Assembly: GCF_000243675.2 (NCBI RefSeq)
Contig: NZ_AHMM02000023.1
Span: 1-64,000, forward strand
Length of the DNA stretch: 64,000 bases
Origin: Leptospira inadai serovar Lyme str. 10
GTDB lineage: Bacteria; Spirochaetota; Leptospiria; Leptospirales; Leptospiraceae
Reading direction: 5' to 3'
The notes beneath the pieces were generated by a model. The model saw nothing but the letters and a program-made list of their open reading frames with translations. It was not told where the DNA came from and did not search any database. Position numbers and translations under genes: made by a program. Positions 55,192 to 63,878 of the stretch are shown here, in pieces. Position 1 is the stretch's first letter, and the number at the start of each line of letters is the position of its first letter.

Positions 55192-56882
55192 CGTTGCCTA
55201 CTCCTTCTTCTTCGACGAAGATGCAGGAAAGCGTAGACGCTCACGAACAAAGGAATCCCTACGACATTTATTAAGCTTGAGAAAACTTTCATTTTTGGGG
55301 ATACCGGGCTCATTTTAAGAATCAAGGATTGTTTACTCCTGGCCGCCAGCAAATCGGTATCTCCACCAAGTATATCGATCGCATTTAAAAGAAATGGAAT
55401 ATTCGTATCTCGAAATATTTCTCGGTAATCCGGAAACGCTAAGATATCGGAAACAAGATAGGGGGTGCCTATTACGAGAATTCTTCCGATTCTATCTTTC
55501 GGAGATCGGGAAAGGAATCCGTTTTTGCCGACTCCTTTCGGGAGAGATTGATCCGCAAAATAGGATTCGAGTGGACCTTCAACGATTGCGCCGAGTACAA
55601 AGGGACCTCCATTGGGTTGAATCGGAGTTTGCCGGAGCTGCTTTTCACCAAGCGTGACTCGTTCCGAACGAATTTCCGCGTCGGAGCCGCTAAAGATCAA
55701 AGGGATTCCGAGTGCGTCCTTCTGTTTTCCCGGAATCAGTTCTAGACTCGAACTCCAGGGGAGAAGTAAATTCTCCTGATCCCTGGTAAACGGGCTATCG
55801 CCGTTCAAAGTGTTATTTTTATGGCTGGCGACGATCCATGCGGGGTAGGGGTATCTGCCGAGAACGCCGGGCTCCACTTCTATAAGTGCTCCCATCGGTA
55901 AGGAATTATCCGGATCCAAGACGATATTCGAGAGAATTCGAATTCCATAATGTTCTAAAAATGAATTCGTATCGTGGGCAAAGGGATCCGTTTGAGCCAT
56001 TCCCGCCCCCGCTTCTCCCGTTAAGATTCCCATCCTATTGCCGGAGGATTCCATTCGGAAGTCCATGGATTTTGAAAGAAGGATCAAGCTTCCGCCGTTT
56101 ACTAGAAACTGATCGATCCTATATCGTTCCGTCTGCGATAATGAGCCGGATCCGATCCAAAGCAGGGTGCTGGTTCCTTCCGGAATTTCGTCGGATTCCA
56201 GATTCAATTCCGGAATCGCTCCGATCTCGGTTTCTAGGACCTGGCGCACAAAAACGCCGACCGTGTCTTTACCCGAACCCGGACCGGGATTTTGCGGGCT
56301 CAGACTTCCGTTCGTTTTTAAAAGCACTAATCCGCTATCTTGGCCCTTTCTTTCTATCTTTCGAATTCCGGAGAGGATTTGATACTCGATTTGCTCTGCG
56401 AAGAATGCCACAGGTAGAACTTCTGTTTCGGAGCCGAGAGTGAGCGTAAGACCCAAATACGCTTGCTTAACCGACGCGGAATCGCGGTCGGATTTTTGTA
56501 GAATTTGAGGTTCGATTCCCGATTCGGAAGCCTTCAGAGCGTCTTCTTGGGATGAGTCCGGATCGAAAAAACGAAGTACGACTTTCTTTCCTCCGACGGC
56601 GGCGATCTCGATTAGGATTTCCTTTGTCAGATCCAATCTCGCCTTGTATTCTCCCGGTACCTTGGAGGAATAGAACGCATCGATATACAGAATCGATTCC
56701 AAATTCTCCAGGAGCTTTTGAGTACTTACGGTAAGTTCGAATCGTTGGGACCTCGAAAGATCCTTACGGCAATTACCCGAGGAAACGATTCCGTTCGTCA
56801 AAAGAAAAAAAAGAAAAAGGTTCCCTAGGATAAACCATCGACGTTTGGAAATTTCCAAGAAGGGTTTCAGCAAATCCTTCAT
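55188..56882 (-). CDS. GldG-like ABC transporter auxiliary protein
   Basis: 564 residues: membrane helices at both ends (WFILGNLFLFFLLTNGIV and INVVGIPLFVSVYAFLHLRR) around a large periplasmic domain with YIDAFYSSKVPGEYKARLDL, VRFFDPDSS-like VVLRFFDPDSSQEDA and GGSLILLSKSMDF. This is the GldG/IFT52-like family, with QIEYQILSGIRKIERK before the central part. In Bacteroidetes GldFG with GldA supports gliding. Leptospira does not use that machinery, so here it likely exports or extracts an envelope component. Confidence 0.8.
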   Translation of the reverse strand: MKDLLKPFLEISKRRWFILGNLFLFFLLTNGIVSSGNCRKDLSRSQRFELTVSTQKLLENLESILYIDAFYSSKVPGEYKARLDLTKEILIEIAAVGGKKVVLRFFDPDSSQEDALKASESGIEPQILQKSDRDSASVKQAYLGLTLTLGSETEVLPVAFFAEQIEYQILSGIRKIERKGQDSGLVLLKTNGSLSPQNPGPGSGKDTVGVFVRQVLETEIGAIPELNLESDEIPEGTSTLLWIGSGSLSQTERYRIDQFLVNGGSLILLSKSMDFRMESSGNRMGILTGEAGAGMAQTDPFAHDTNSFLEHYGIRILSNIVLDPDNSLPMGALIEVEPGVLGRYPYPAWIVASHKNNTLNGDSPFTRDQENLLLPWSSSLELIPGKQKDALGIPLIFSGSDAEIRSERVTLGEKQLRQTPIQPNGGPFVLGAIVEGPLESYFADQSLPKGVGKNGFLSRSPKDRIGRILVIGTPYLVSDILAFPDYREIFRDTNIPFLLNAIDILGGDTDLLAARSKQSLILKMSPVSPKMKVFSSLINVVGIPLFVSVYAFLHLRRRRRSRQR

Positions 56883-57637
56883 CTTTTTTTTCCTAAGAGG
56901 ACGATCACGTTAGCGACCAATGTGGTCACCGTAAAGCTGACGGTATAAAAGATCTCCTTTCCGTCTAAAATTCCCAATCGGAACGGTTCGAAATGTCTGG
57001 ACAAAGAGATAAAGGATGCAAAGGAAGATGCGGCTCCTCCTAAAAAGCGTAGAACGGGTTGATATCCGAGTAAAAAGAAGAACAAGCAGACAAGCATAGT
57101 CAGCAAATAAGCGCTAATCTGGTCTTTCGAAAGAGCCGAAATCAATAGACCTATTGATATATAACAACTTCCTAATAAATAACAACCTAAATATCCGGCA
57201 AACGCGGCTCCGATATCCAGGTCGCCTAATGCCCAAATGGTGAACGGAATCGAAACGGTCGTTAAAAGAACTGCTCCCAGGAAAAACCAAGCCGCTACGA
57301 ATTTCGCGAAAACGATTTCGTATTCTCTTAACGGAAGAGTGAATAATATTTCCGTAGTTCCCGTTCGCTCCTCCTCGGACCAAACTCGCATCGTGATTGC
57401 GGGAACGAATACGATGTACAGGAGGGGAATCCAAAGAAAAAATTGCTCTAGGCTCGCGACGTTTCTATCCCAGAACGAGTCTTCTCCCAATCCGAAGAAA
57501 AATAAAAAAGAAGAGAGCAATAGAAAGAGAACCGCAAAGATGTATCCGATCGGAGTGTTTAAATAGCCGATCCATTCCTTTGAGAAAACCGTCCTTACAT
57601 TGGAGTAGAATTCGAAAATTCGAGAGGAATCGTTCAT
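56879..57637 (-). CDS. GldF-like ABC-2 permease
   Basis: 252 residues with six membrane segments. It begins near VFSKEWIGYLNTPIGYIFAV, the usual start of this permease type, and includes FVPAITMRVWSEEERTGTTE, typical of ABC-2 permeases of the GldF/NosY kind. It forms the membrane channel with the ATPase at 57634 and the GldG-like protein. Overlaps both neighbours by 4 bp. Confidence 0.88.
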   Translation of the reverse strand: MNDSSRIFEFYSNVRTVFSKEWIGYLNTPIGYIFAVLFLLLSSFLFFFGLGEDSFWDRNVASLEQFFLWIPLLYIVFVPAITMRVWSEEERTGTTEILFTLPLREYEIVFAKFVAAWFFLGAVLLTTVSIPFTIWALGDLDIGAAFAGYLGCYLLGSCYISIGLLISALSKDQISAYLLTMLVCLFFFLLGYQPVLRFLGGAASSFASFISLSRHFEPFRLGILDGKEIFYTVSFTVTTLVANVIVLLGKKR

Positions 57638-58548
57638 GGAATCGCAGTCAATTCCTGGAAGACCGATTCGAGGGATCGACGAACGGGACGAAATTCTAAA
57701 ACGGGGAAGGTTGCGGAGCGAATTTTCTCGAATAGGAACTCGGGAGAATGCGTATCGGATCGAAGATGAAATTCCTTGGCATCTCCGGAATCTTTCGATT
57801 CCAGAATCTCGGTATCCGTATTTTTAAAGCAATGCCCTAAAGTTTCCAAATCCGTTTTAGCGAGGAGCAAAATTGAATCGCCTCGATTGATCTCTTTTAC
57901 GCTCATATCCGCAACCAGTCGCCCTTTGTGGAGAATTAAAACGTGATCGCAAATCTCCTCCACTTCTTGCAGTATGTGAGTGGAAAGTATAAGGACTTTT
58001 TCCTGCCCAAAAGACCGAATCATCGATCGTATTTGATTGATTTGTATCGGATCCAGGCCGGAACTCGGTTCGTCCAAGATTATATATTCAGGATCGTGGA
58101 TCAGAGTGCCTGCCAATGCAACGCGTTGTTTGAATCCTTTCGAAAGAGTTCCTATCTCGGAAAAAAAAGAATCTCCTAGGTCGCAGAGTTCCCTCATTTC
58201 CCGAATTCGATGTTGTAGGGTTTCCCCGCGTAAACCTCTTGCACCTCCGATAAATTCCAGATATTCCTGAGCCGTTAAGTCCGGATAGATAGGGGCCCAT
58301 TCCGGCAAGTATCCGAGATTCCGTTTTACTTGGATAGGGGATTGATGCAGGGAGATGTCTCCGTAAGACACGGTTCCGGTGTCGGGTTCCAGGAATCCGG
58401 TCAGGAGACGCATTGTGGTGGTCTTTCCGGCTCCATTCGGACCTAGAAGACCGGTTATTCTTCCCTTCGGGATGGAAAAGCCTACTTCGATAAGAGCCGG
58501 CTGATTGGAAAAAGATTTTGTGAGTCGATTCGCCTGCAGGGAACCCAT
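57634..58548 (-). CDS. GldA-like ABC transporter ATPase
   Basis: 304 residues. Walker A GLLGPNGAGKTTTMRLL, Q-loop near RNLGYLPEWAPIYPDL, signature LSKGFKQRVALAGTL (a K for the second G of LSGGQ), Walker B YIILDEPSSGLDP and the switch His in ILSTHILQEVEE. It powers the permease encoded next. The start ATG 58548 lies 51 bases after the STAS gene. Confidence 0.92.
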   Translation of the reverse strand: MGSLQANRLTKSFSNQPALIEVGFSIPKGRITGLLGPNGAGKTTTMRLLTGFLEPDTGTVSYGDISLHQSPIQVKRNLGYLPEWAPIYPDLTAQEYLEFIGGARGLRGETLQHRIREMRELCDLGDSFFSEIGTLSKGFKQRVALAGTLIHDPEYIILDEPSSGLDPIQINQIRSMIRSFGQEKVLILSTHILQEVEEICDHVLILHKGRLVADMSVKEINRGDSILLLAKTDLETLGHCFKNTDTEILESKDSGDAKEFHLRSDTHSPEFLFEKIRSATFPVLEFRPVRRSLESVFQELTAIP

Positions 58549-58599
58549 TCGAGTACGGTCCGTTCATGTCCCATCGCCCGCAACCGTTTTTCCTAAGAC

Positions 58600-58902
58600 T
58601 TAGGAACGGATCTTTAACATTACATCGACTTTAAATTTCTTGAGGACGTCGAGTAGGGGCGGGTGAAGATTCATCACTTCCAGCTTTACTCCGAAATGAT
58701 CCATGAGATTCTTAAGAGTCAGAAGCTTTGCGACTCCACTCGAGGTAATCTTTCTGGTGGAAGTTAAATCCAAGATCAGATTCTGAAATTGACCACGCGA
58801 AGCATAGTCGGAAATTTCATCAAAAACTTTTTCATACCCGTCCAAAAGTTGGTTATCGAACCGAACCGTGCCCTGCTTCCCTTGGAGTTCTAATTTTGCC
58901 AT
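58600..58902 (-). CDS. STAS-domain anti-sigma factor antagonist
   Basis: 100 residues. The STAS core has NLILDLTSTRKITSSGVAKL, with the serine pair at the usual phosphorylation site, and VKLEVMNLHPPLLDVLKKF. Such proteins are switched by RsbW-type kinases and release sigma factors or other targets. A longer frame from 59028 exists, but ATG 58902 gives the normal domain length. It lies between a methyltransferase and the ABC genes, so it may be co-transcribed. Confidence 0.82.
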   Translation of the reverse strand: MAKLELQGKQGTVRFDNQLLDGYEKVFDEISDYASRGQFQNLILDLTSTRKITSSGVAKLLTLKNLMDHFGVKLEVMNLHPPLLDVLKKFKVDVMLKIRS

Positions 58903-58973
58903 AATTGAGTCGTTTGTAAGAATAGACTGAAAGACCCTGAAAGATTCTACAAGAATTTCGGAAGAAATTACAT

Positions 58974-59771
58974 TTATGCGGTTTTGCATACGAAATTTAG
59001 ATATTCCGCTTTGGGAGAGATTTTCCAAGAGTTGTAATCGGAACCGATTTTCAAAATCTCCAATCCGGAAGACTCCAGTAAAAATCTCCAGACTTCGGGT
59101 GGATATGCTTTATGAAGATGCACTTCTTCGATTTCCGTTCCCCTTTCCAGAAATTTTAGCCTTGTAGTCAGAATCATGTCTTTCTTAGAATACTCGTTTT
59201 CCCAAATGAGATGAATCCCGTCATGCGTTTCTTCTAAAATCGCTCCATCGAAATTTTTTTCGAAGTTCCTCTCCGTGCTCACATCGAAGAAAAAGATTCC
59301 TGTCTTTCCTAAAAGACCGGAAATTTCCCGAAAAATTTTACGTAGCTGTCCTTCCTCTAAGAAATAATTAAATGTGTCATGTACGGAAAGGATCAAATCG
59401 AAAGGAGCCGGCAAAGGGGGAAGATGCAGTAAATTTGCTTGGACGCGATTTCCCGGAATTCGTCGTTTTTCGGCCATCGATAACATTTCTTGGGAGGCGT
59501 CGATTCCCCAAATTTCCGACGGAGAAGGGAGTTCCTTCCAGAGCGCGCAGGTTCCGCATCCTAGATCCAGAATTTTCCCCGGAATTGAATTTCCGGTTGC
59601 AGAAGTGTATGCACCCAAAGCGACCTGGGCCCAAAGTCGGTAGGCGGCGCCCCTCATGACCCGGTCATAAACGCCTGAAAAAGCCGTATAAGGCTTTTTT
59701 TGTGGGATATGAGAAATAATTCTTGATCTTTTAGCTTGGTTACCAGTATTTCTATCCATTTGATGCGACAT
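58974..59771 (-). CDS. Class I SAM-dependent methyltransferase
   Basis: 265 residues. Motif I is KILDLGCGTCALWKELP, motif II region EIWGIDASQEMLSMAEKR, then NLLHLPPLPAPFDLILSVHD. The C-terminal half has a beta sheet with YSKKDMILTTRLKFLERGTE and EVHLHKAYPPEVWRFLLESS, as in small-molecule or lipid methyltransferases. Substrate unknown. Upstream of the STAS and Gld-like genes; divergent from the coiled-coil gene. Confidence 0.83.
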   Translation of the reverse strand: MSHQMDRNTGNQAKRSRIISHIPQKKPYTAFSGVYDRVMRGAAYRLWAQVALGAYTSATGNSIPGKILDLGCGTCALWKELPSPSEIWGIDASQEMLSMAEKRRIPGNRVQANLLHLPPLPAPFDLILSVHDTFNYFLEEGQLRKIFREISGLLGKTGIFFFDVSTERNFEKNFDGAILEETHDGIHLIWENEYSKKDMILTTRLKFLERGTEIEEVHLHKAYPPEVWRFLLESSGLEILKIGSDYNSWKISPKAEYLNFVCKTA

Positions 59772-59822
59772 AATTCTCAGGAAGCACTTTTTCGAAGCTT
59801 ACTCCGGAAGCTCTAAAAATCT

Positions 59823-62800
59823 ATGGGCCTAGAACTCCTTTTTCCCTTTTTAGCTAGCGTTGGCATAACTATCCTACTTCGTAGGATGGACAAGTCGAAT
59901 TATAAGCTAAGCCAAATCAAACGGTATACCGGAAAGCTCCAGGAAGAATTGCAAGAAATCGCTATGGAAAAAATCCAATCCGTGAAAGATTCGGGCATAG
60001 AATTGGAGATTTCTCTCAAACAGACTCGCAAATTGGCCGAAGAAGTTCGGACTTTAAACGACGAGTCGCGGCAATTATTGGAAACCATTCGTTCCAACCG
60101 GGAATTTTTAAATGCGGTAACTCTGGATTTAAAGGAAGTCGTCCATCTCTCCGGAGATATTCGAAAAGAATCCGAATCCATCCAAGACGGCCTGAACCGT
60201 TTAGAAAGCGGCAAAAAAGATTTAAACGGAGTCGCGATTCGAATTCAGGAACTCCGTTCCGAAGCGGAATCCTTACTGGGTGCATTTCAGGAAAAAATCA
60301 ATCTTCGCTCGGACGATATCCTACAATCCCTAGCCTCTAAAATCGTAGAACTGGAAGGATTATTGGAAGCCAAGGCAGACCGGGTCGAAATCGGCTTAGA
60401 CTCGTTAGGCGAATCGTATCGCCAGAAATTAGAAGCCCAGACCAAGGCCATCATGGGCGATACCGTCGGAAAAGTGGAATTGGCCCGGGAAGAAGTTTCG
60501 AGTCTTTTGGATTCCATGAAAGCCAAGGAAGAGGATTTGGATGCACAAACGGATCGGATCCAATCCGCTTTTTTAACGGTAACCGAAAAGATCGATCGAA
60601 TGGATTCGAGAGTGGACGAAAAGGGAGAGCTTGCCGCGAGAAAGCTGGATGATCTTTTTGCAAAATCCGAATCTCTTCTTCGGCAAAAATTCGATCAAAT
60701 ATTGGAGCAAGTCATCCATTCTAAGGAAGCCTACCTTAACGGGGTTAAGATCGAGATCGATGCGATTCGCAGGGAAATCGAAGGCATGAGTCTGGAAACT
60801 CTGACTCGCCGAGACGAAATTTTGAACGAGACCCGTCGTCAAGCGGAAGGAATTAACGATTCTATCAATATCTTCCAAGAAAAGTATCTGGAAGCGGAGA
60901 ATAAGCTATTAAAGCAGGCGGATTCGCGTAAATCCGATCTTATGCGTCAAATCGATTCTTTCGAAGAGGAATTCAATCGAATCAGTTCCTCTCTTCGGAG
61001 CGAGGCGGACGATTTACGAAAAGAAATTCTTTTCGGTCTGAAAGAGTTTCATTCCTCCTTGGAAGTGGCCCGCGGAGACGAGGAAAAGAAAGCGCGCACG
61101 CGTATCGAAGACGTGCGCGATTCGTTGGAGGAAGAGTTGGGTTCTCTCCGAGAGGAATCGGAAGACCTTCGCAAGAAAGTCTTCGCTTCCGCTCAGGAAT
61201 TCCATTCCACATTGGAAGTCGTTAGAAGCGAAGAAGAAAGAAAATCCCGTTCCAAAATAGAAGAGATTCGCGGAATTCTGGAGGATGAAGTTCATGCCTT
61301 GCATGCTTCCCATTCCGAAAGATTCCGCTCGGAATGGGATCAAATTCGGGAAAATTTGAAATCCTTCGACATCCAAGTTTCCACTCGCATGCGGGAAATG
61401 GACGCGTACGTGAAGGATATTCGTTCCGCTATGGAAAGTAGCGCAGGGGATATTTTAGGAGAGGCAGAGGAAAAAATTTCCCAATTGAACGGGACCATTG
61501 ATGAAGAATTCCGCAAAATGGATCGGAGACTGGAACATTTCGGCCGTTCCTGGGAAGAGGAGGTCGTTTCCCTCAAGAGCCATACCCAAGAAGCCATCCA
61601 AGGTTTGGAAGAAAGACTGGGTCAGATTCATCTTCGCGGAGCCGAGCTTCTGGAAGAGTTCGGCACGGTCTACGCTTCCCAGAAAGATAAGATCGAAGAA
61701 TTCGTTTCTAAATATAAAACCAATTTCCGTAAGGAAGGGGAAGACGTCCGCGAAGAGCTGACGCAAAGGTTCAGGGAGATTAAAACGGAAGGACAAAGCC
61801 TTGTTTCTTCCTTAAAAGAAGATTACTCCGAAATCGGAGAGAAATTCGAGAATCTAATCAAGAAGAATGAAAAATTACTGGAGGCCCAAGCCGAAAGAAT
61901 TCGGACTTCGACCCAAGCGGAACTGGGTCATGCCGCCGAAGAGGCAACATCCGTTCTGGAGAGACTACGTGAATCTGCCGAAGAATTCTTCGAAAGACAG
62001 GAAGAAAAAATCGGTCGCTTGAACGGAACCATAGACGCAAAAATCAATAAGCAATTGTCCGCTCTTCTGGATAAGGGTCATGTTCAGTTAGGTCAGCTCG
62101 AAGAGCGGATCTCGAAACATCTACAGGACGTAAAACGAAATTTAGAAGAAGCCTTGAAAACGGGTAAACGGGAAAGTGAAGAGCAGATGAAGGGCTTCCA
62201 GAGCCAGGTTCGCAATCTGCTGCGGGAGACCGAAACATCCTCCGAAGAATTTCTACGTTCGGGTCGGGAAGAATTCCAGACGGCGCAGGAGGAATACCGC
62301 AGGCTGCAGATGGAATTAAAAACGGATCTGCGAGAAATTCAGGAAGCCAAAAATTCCCTTTTCAGCGAACTCGAGACGGAAGCCGAATCTCTTCGAAACT
62401 CGGTTCAAGAAATTTCCGAGAAGATGCAGGAAGCCGAATCTAAGTCGGTATTATTCCTGGACGTAAAAGAAATGATCGATCGTTCCGAAGAGTTCGTAGA
62501 ACGGATGAGAGCCGCCGTAGAAGAAGCGAATCATTCCGAGTCCTTATCCCTGGAGCTGGATAAAAACTTTCACAGACTAAAACAATACCAGGAAGAGCTG
62601 GAATCTCGTTTGGAGAAAGCCGAAGAGCGTGAAAGCGAAATATTGGACGTTGCCGGAAAGGCGGAGAGTCTTAAAGAAGAGTTTTCTAGAATGTTAAGCG
62701 AATCTTCTCGTTGGGAAGAAACCATTCAAAAACTCGAGGAAGCCGGAACTCGTGCCTCCGAAATGGAGTCGAAATTCGTGGATTTAGAGGGGAGACTCGG

Positions 62801-63404
62801 TCATTTGGACGAGGTGAGGGGAGAGTTGCATAACCTAGCCGAGGAGACCAATGAGCAGAAGGAGACTTCTTCCAGAGTCGCTCAAAGAATTCGCGAGCTG
62901 GAAAAAGAAATTTCCGTAATGGAAACCAGGGAAAAGGAAGTGGCCAACACTCTTCGTAAAACCGACGAACGCCTTGAATTTTTAGCCGGAAGAAAGGAAG
63001 AAATTCTCTCGGTCGAAGCGAAGTTCGACAAGGTGGAAGACCTCATGTCCGAACTCTCCGAGCGCCATAAACAAACCAGCACTTTACTGCAACGCGTAGA
63101 AGACCTTCGTGAGGGTGCAAGCTCGGTTAAGGATGAACTGGAAGGTCTTCTCGCCGAAGCGGACGACACGTTCGAAAAATTATCTTCGTTCTTGGATGTG
63201 GTACAAACGACGGCCCCGAAACCGGCCTCAGGCAAAAGTGGAAAGTCCTCGGAGCAGAATCCGATGGTTAGTAGAAAAAAAGCCACAGTCTTGAATTTAT
63301 TTCATAATTTTCATTGGGCTCCGGAGACCATTGCCGAAAAACTCGGTCTGGAAACTTCCTTAGTTCAAACCATTATTCAGAGCGAGGCGGCAAAAAGGGG
63401 ATGA
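59823..63404 (+). CDS. SpiroCoCo-type giant coiled-coil protein
   Basis: 1193 residues. The N-terminus MGLELLFPFLASVGITILLR is hydrophobic and probably anchors the protein in the membrane. Nearly all the rest is charged heptad coiled coil rich in Glu, Lys, Arg and Leu. Two 51-residue units (about residues 392-493) are a tandem duplication, and the phrase EEKI-x-x-LNGTID occurs twice further on. The last 45 residues (ATVLNLFHNFHWAPETIAEK LGLETS and on, split here by a space) look like a helix-turn-helix of sigma region 4 type. Leptospira has a spirochaete-specific coiled-coil family of this kind, expected to be structural. It precedes the histone gene by 276 bases. Confidence 0.82.
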   Translation: MGLELLFPFLASVGITILLRRMDKSNYKLSQIKRYTGKLQEELQEIAMEKIQSVKDSGIELEISLKQTRKLAEEVRTLNDESRQLLETIRSNREFLNAVTLDLKEVVHLSGDIRKESESIQDGLNRLESGKKDLNGVAIRIQELRSEAESLLGAFQEKINLRSDDILQSLASKIVELEGLLEAKADRVEIGLDSLGESYRQKLEAQTKAIMGDTVGKVELAREEVSSLLDSMKAKEEDLDAQTDRIQSAFLTVTEKIDRMDSRVDEKGELAARKLDDLFAKSESLLRQKFDQILEQVIHSKEAYLNGVKIEIDAIRREIEGMSLETLTRRDEILNETRRQAEGINDSINIFQEKYLEAENKLLKQADSRKSDLMRQIDSFEEEFNRISSSLRSEADDLRKEILFGLKEFHSSLEVARGDEEKKARTRIEDVRDSLEEELGSLREESEDLRKKVFASAQEFHSTLEVVRSEEERKSRSKIEEIRGILEDEVHALHASHSERFRSEWDQIRENLKSFDIQVSTRMREMDAYVKDIRSAMESSAGDILGEAEEKISQLNGTIDEEFRKMDRRLEHFGRSWEEEVVSLKSHTQEAIQGLEERLGQIHLRGAELLEEFGTVYASQKDKIEEFVSKYKTNFRKEGEDVREELTQRFREIKTEGQSLVSSLKEDYSEIGEKFENLIKKNEKLLEAQAERIRTSTQAELGHAAEEATSVLERLRESAEEFFERQEEKIGRLNGTIDAKINKQLSALLDKGHVQLGQLEERISKHLQDVKRNLEEALKTGKRESEEQMKGFQSQVRNLLRETETSSEEFLRSGREEFQTAQEEYRRLQMELKTDLREIQEAKNSLFSELETEAESLRNSVQEISEKMQEAESKSVLFLDVKEMIDRSEEFVERMRAAVEEANHSESLSLELDKNFHRLKQYQEELESRLEKAEERESEILDVAGKAESLKEEFSRMLSESSRWEETIQKLEEAGTRASEMESKFVDLEGRLGHLDEVRGELHNLAEETNEQKETSSRVAQRIRELEKEISVMETREKEVANTLRKTDERLEFLAGRKEEILSVEAKFDKVEDLMSELSERHKQTSTLLQRVEDLREGASSVKDELEGLLAEADDTFEKLSSFLDVVQTTAPKPASGKSGKSSEQNPMVSRKKATVLNLFHNFHWAPETIAEKLGLETSLVQTIIQSEAAKRG
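60996..61301 (+). repeat. Tandem 153-bp duplication within the coiled-coil gene
   Basis: Two adjoining units of 51 codons (60996-61148 and 61149-61301). The proteins begin RSEADDLRKE and REESEDLRKK and share about half their residues by direct alignment, including EFHS, LEV and R-x-x-L-E. The internal duplication shows how the coiled coil grew. Confidence 0.75.
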
Positions 63405-63680
63405 TTTTGTTCTTGACCCTAGTCTTTCGGCCCAATATGTCTCGTTCCTACTTGTATCATACTATGCGTTTACGATCAAAGGGGGATTCCTTTTTTAAAT
63501 AAAGGTAACTTTAAATAATCGAGGGGGCTCTAGCGAAAGTAGTTCCTTTTTTGAAGGCTTTTGGAAACGTATCTAAGTATAACCGATACGTTCCGGAAAT
63601 CCGGATGAGAAAGGAGAAAGCTCTCAAAGCACGTTGATATGGTACAAAAAAAGAAAACTACAGTTAAGAGGAAGAATTCC
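63405..63680. other. Intergenic region upstream of the histone gene
   Basis: 276 bases without a convincing gene. It contains the inverted repeat at 63566-63592 and, close to it, TTGAAG (63551-63556) as a possible -35 with TATAAC inside the repeat as a loose -10. TTCCGGAA (63591-63598) and ATCCGGAT (63599-63606) are small palindromes next to it. No clear terminator for the coiled-coil gene was found. Confidence 0.5.
63566..63592. promoter_or_regulatory. Operator-like inverted repeat in the histone promoter region
   Basis: AACGTATC (63566-63573) and GATACGTT (63585-63592) are perfect reverse complements, with the 11-base spacer TAAGTATAACC that includes a TATAAC -10-like hexamer. A dimeric regulator bound here would cover the promoter. 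It could instead be a hairpin in the leader if transcription starts upstream. Confidence 0.45.
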
Positions 63681-63872
63681 ATGGCTCAAAGCGCTGAAAA
63701 GGATACCCTCATCGTCGCAAGCAAGGTGAAAGCCTATATCAAATCGAAAGGTTTTATGACCTCCGGTGATGCTGTCGACGGTTTGAATGAGAAGCTATAC
63801 GCTCTGATCGACGATGCTCTGAAACGGACCGAGGCGAACAAACGTACGACGGTTCGACCCACCGACTTCTAA
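63681..63872 (+). CDS. Bacterial histone (single histone fold)
   Basis: 63 residues from ATG 63681. The helices read TLIVASKVKAYIKSKG, then SGDAVDGLNEKLYALIDDAL, then KRTEANKRTTVRPTDF. This is one complete histone fold with the R-T-T-V-x-P-x-D end that matches the archaeal K-T-V-x-x-x-D element. Histones of this small kind are major nucleoid proteins in Bdellovibrio and are conserved in Leptospira. ATG 63681 has GAGGAAG upstream. A second in-frame ATG at 63639 would add a lysine-rich tail (MVQKKKTTVKRKNS) that looks like a DNA-binding tail but lacks a ribosome site. Monocistronic in appearance; methionine aminopeptidase follows after six bases. Confidence 0.82.
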   Translation: MAQSAEKDTLIVASKVKAYIKSKGFMTSGDAVDGLNEKLYALIDDALKRTEANKRTTVRPTDF

Positions 63873-63878
63873 GCTTTC

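Noticed and set aside
55886..56443. 185-residue plus-strand frame inside the GldG-like gene
   Set aside because: Antisense shadow; rich in Arg, Pro and Phe with no domain and no ribosome site.
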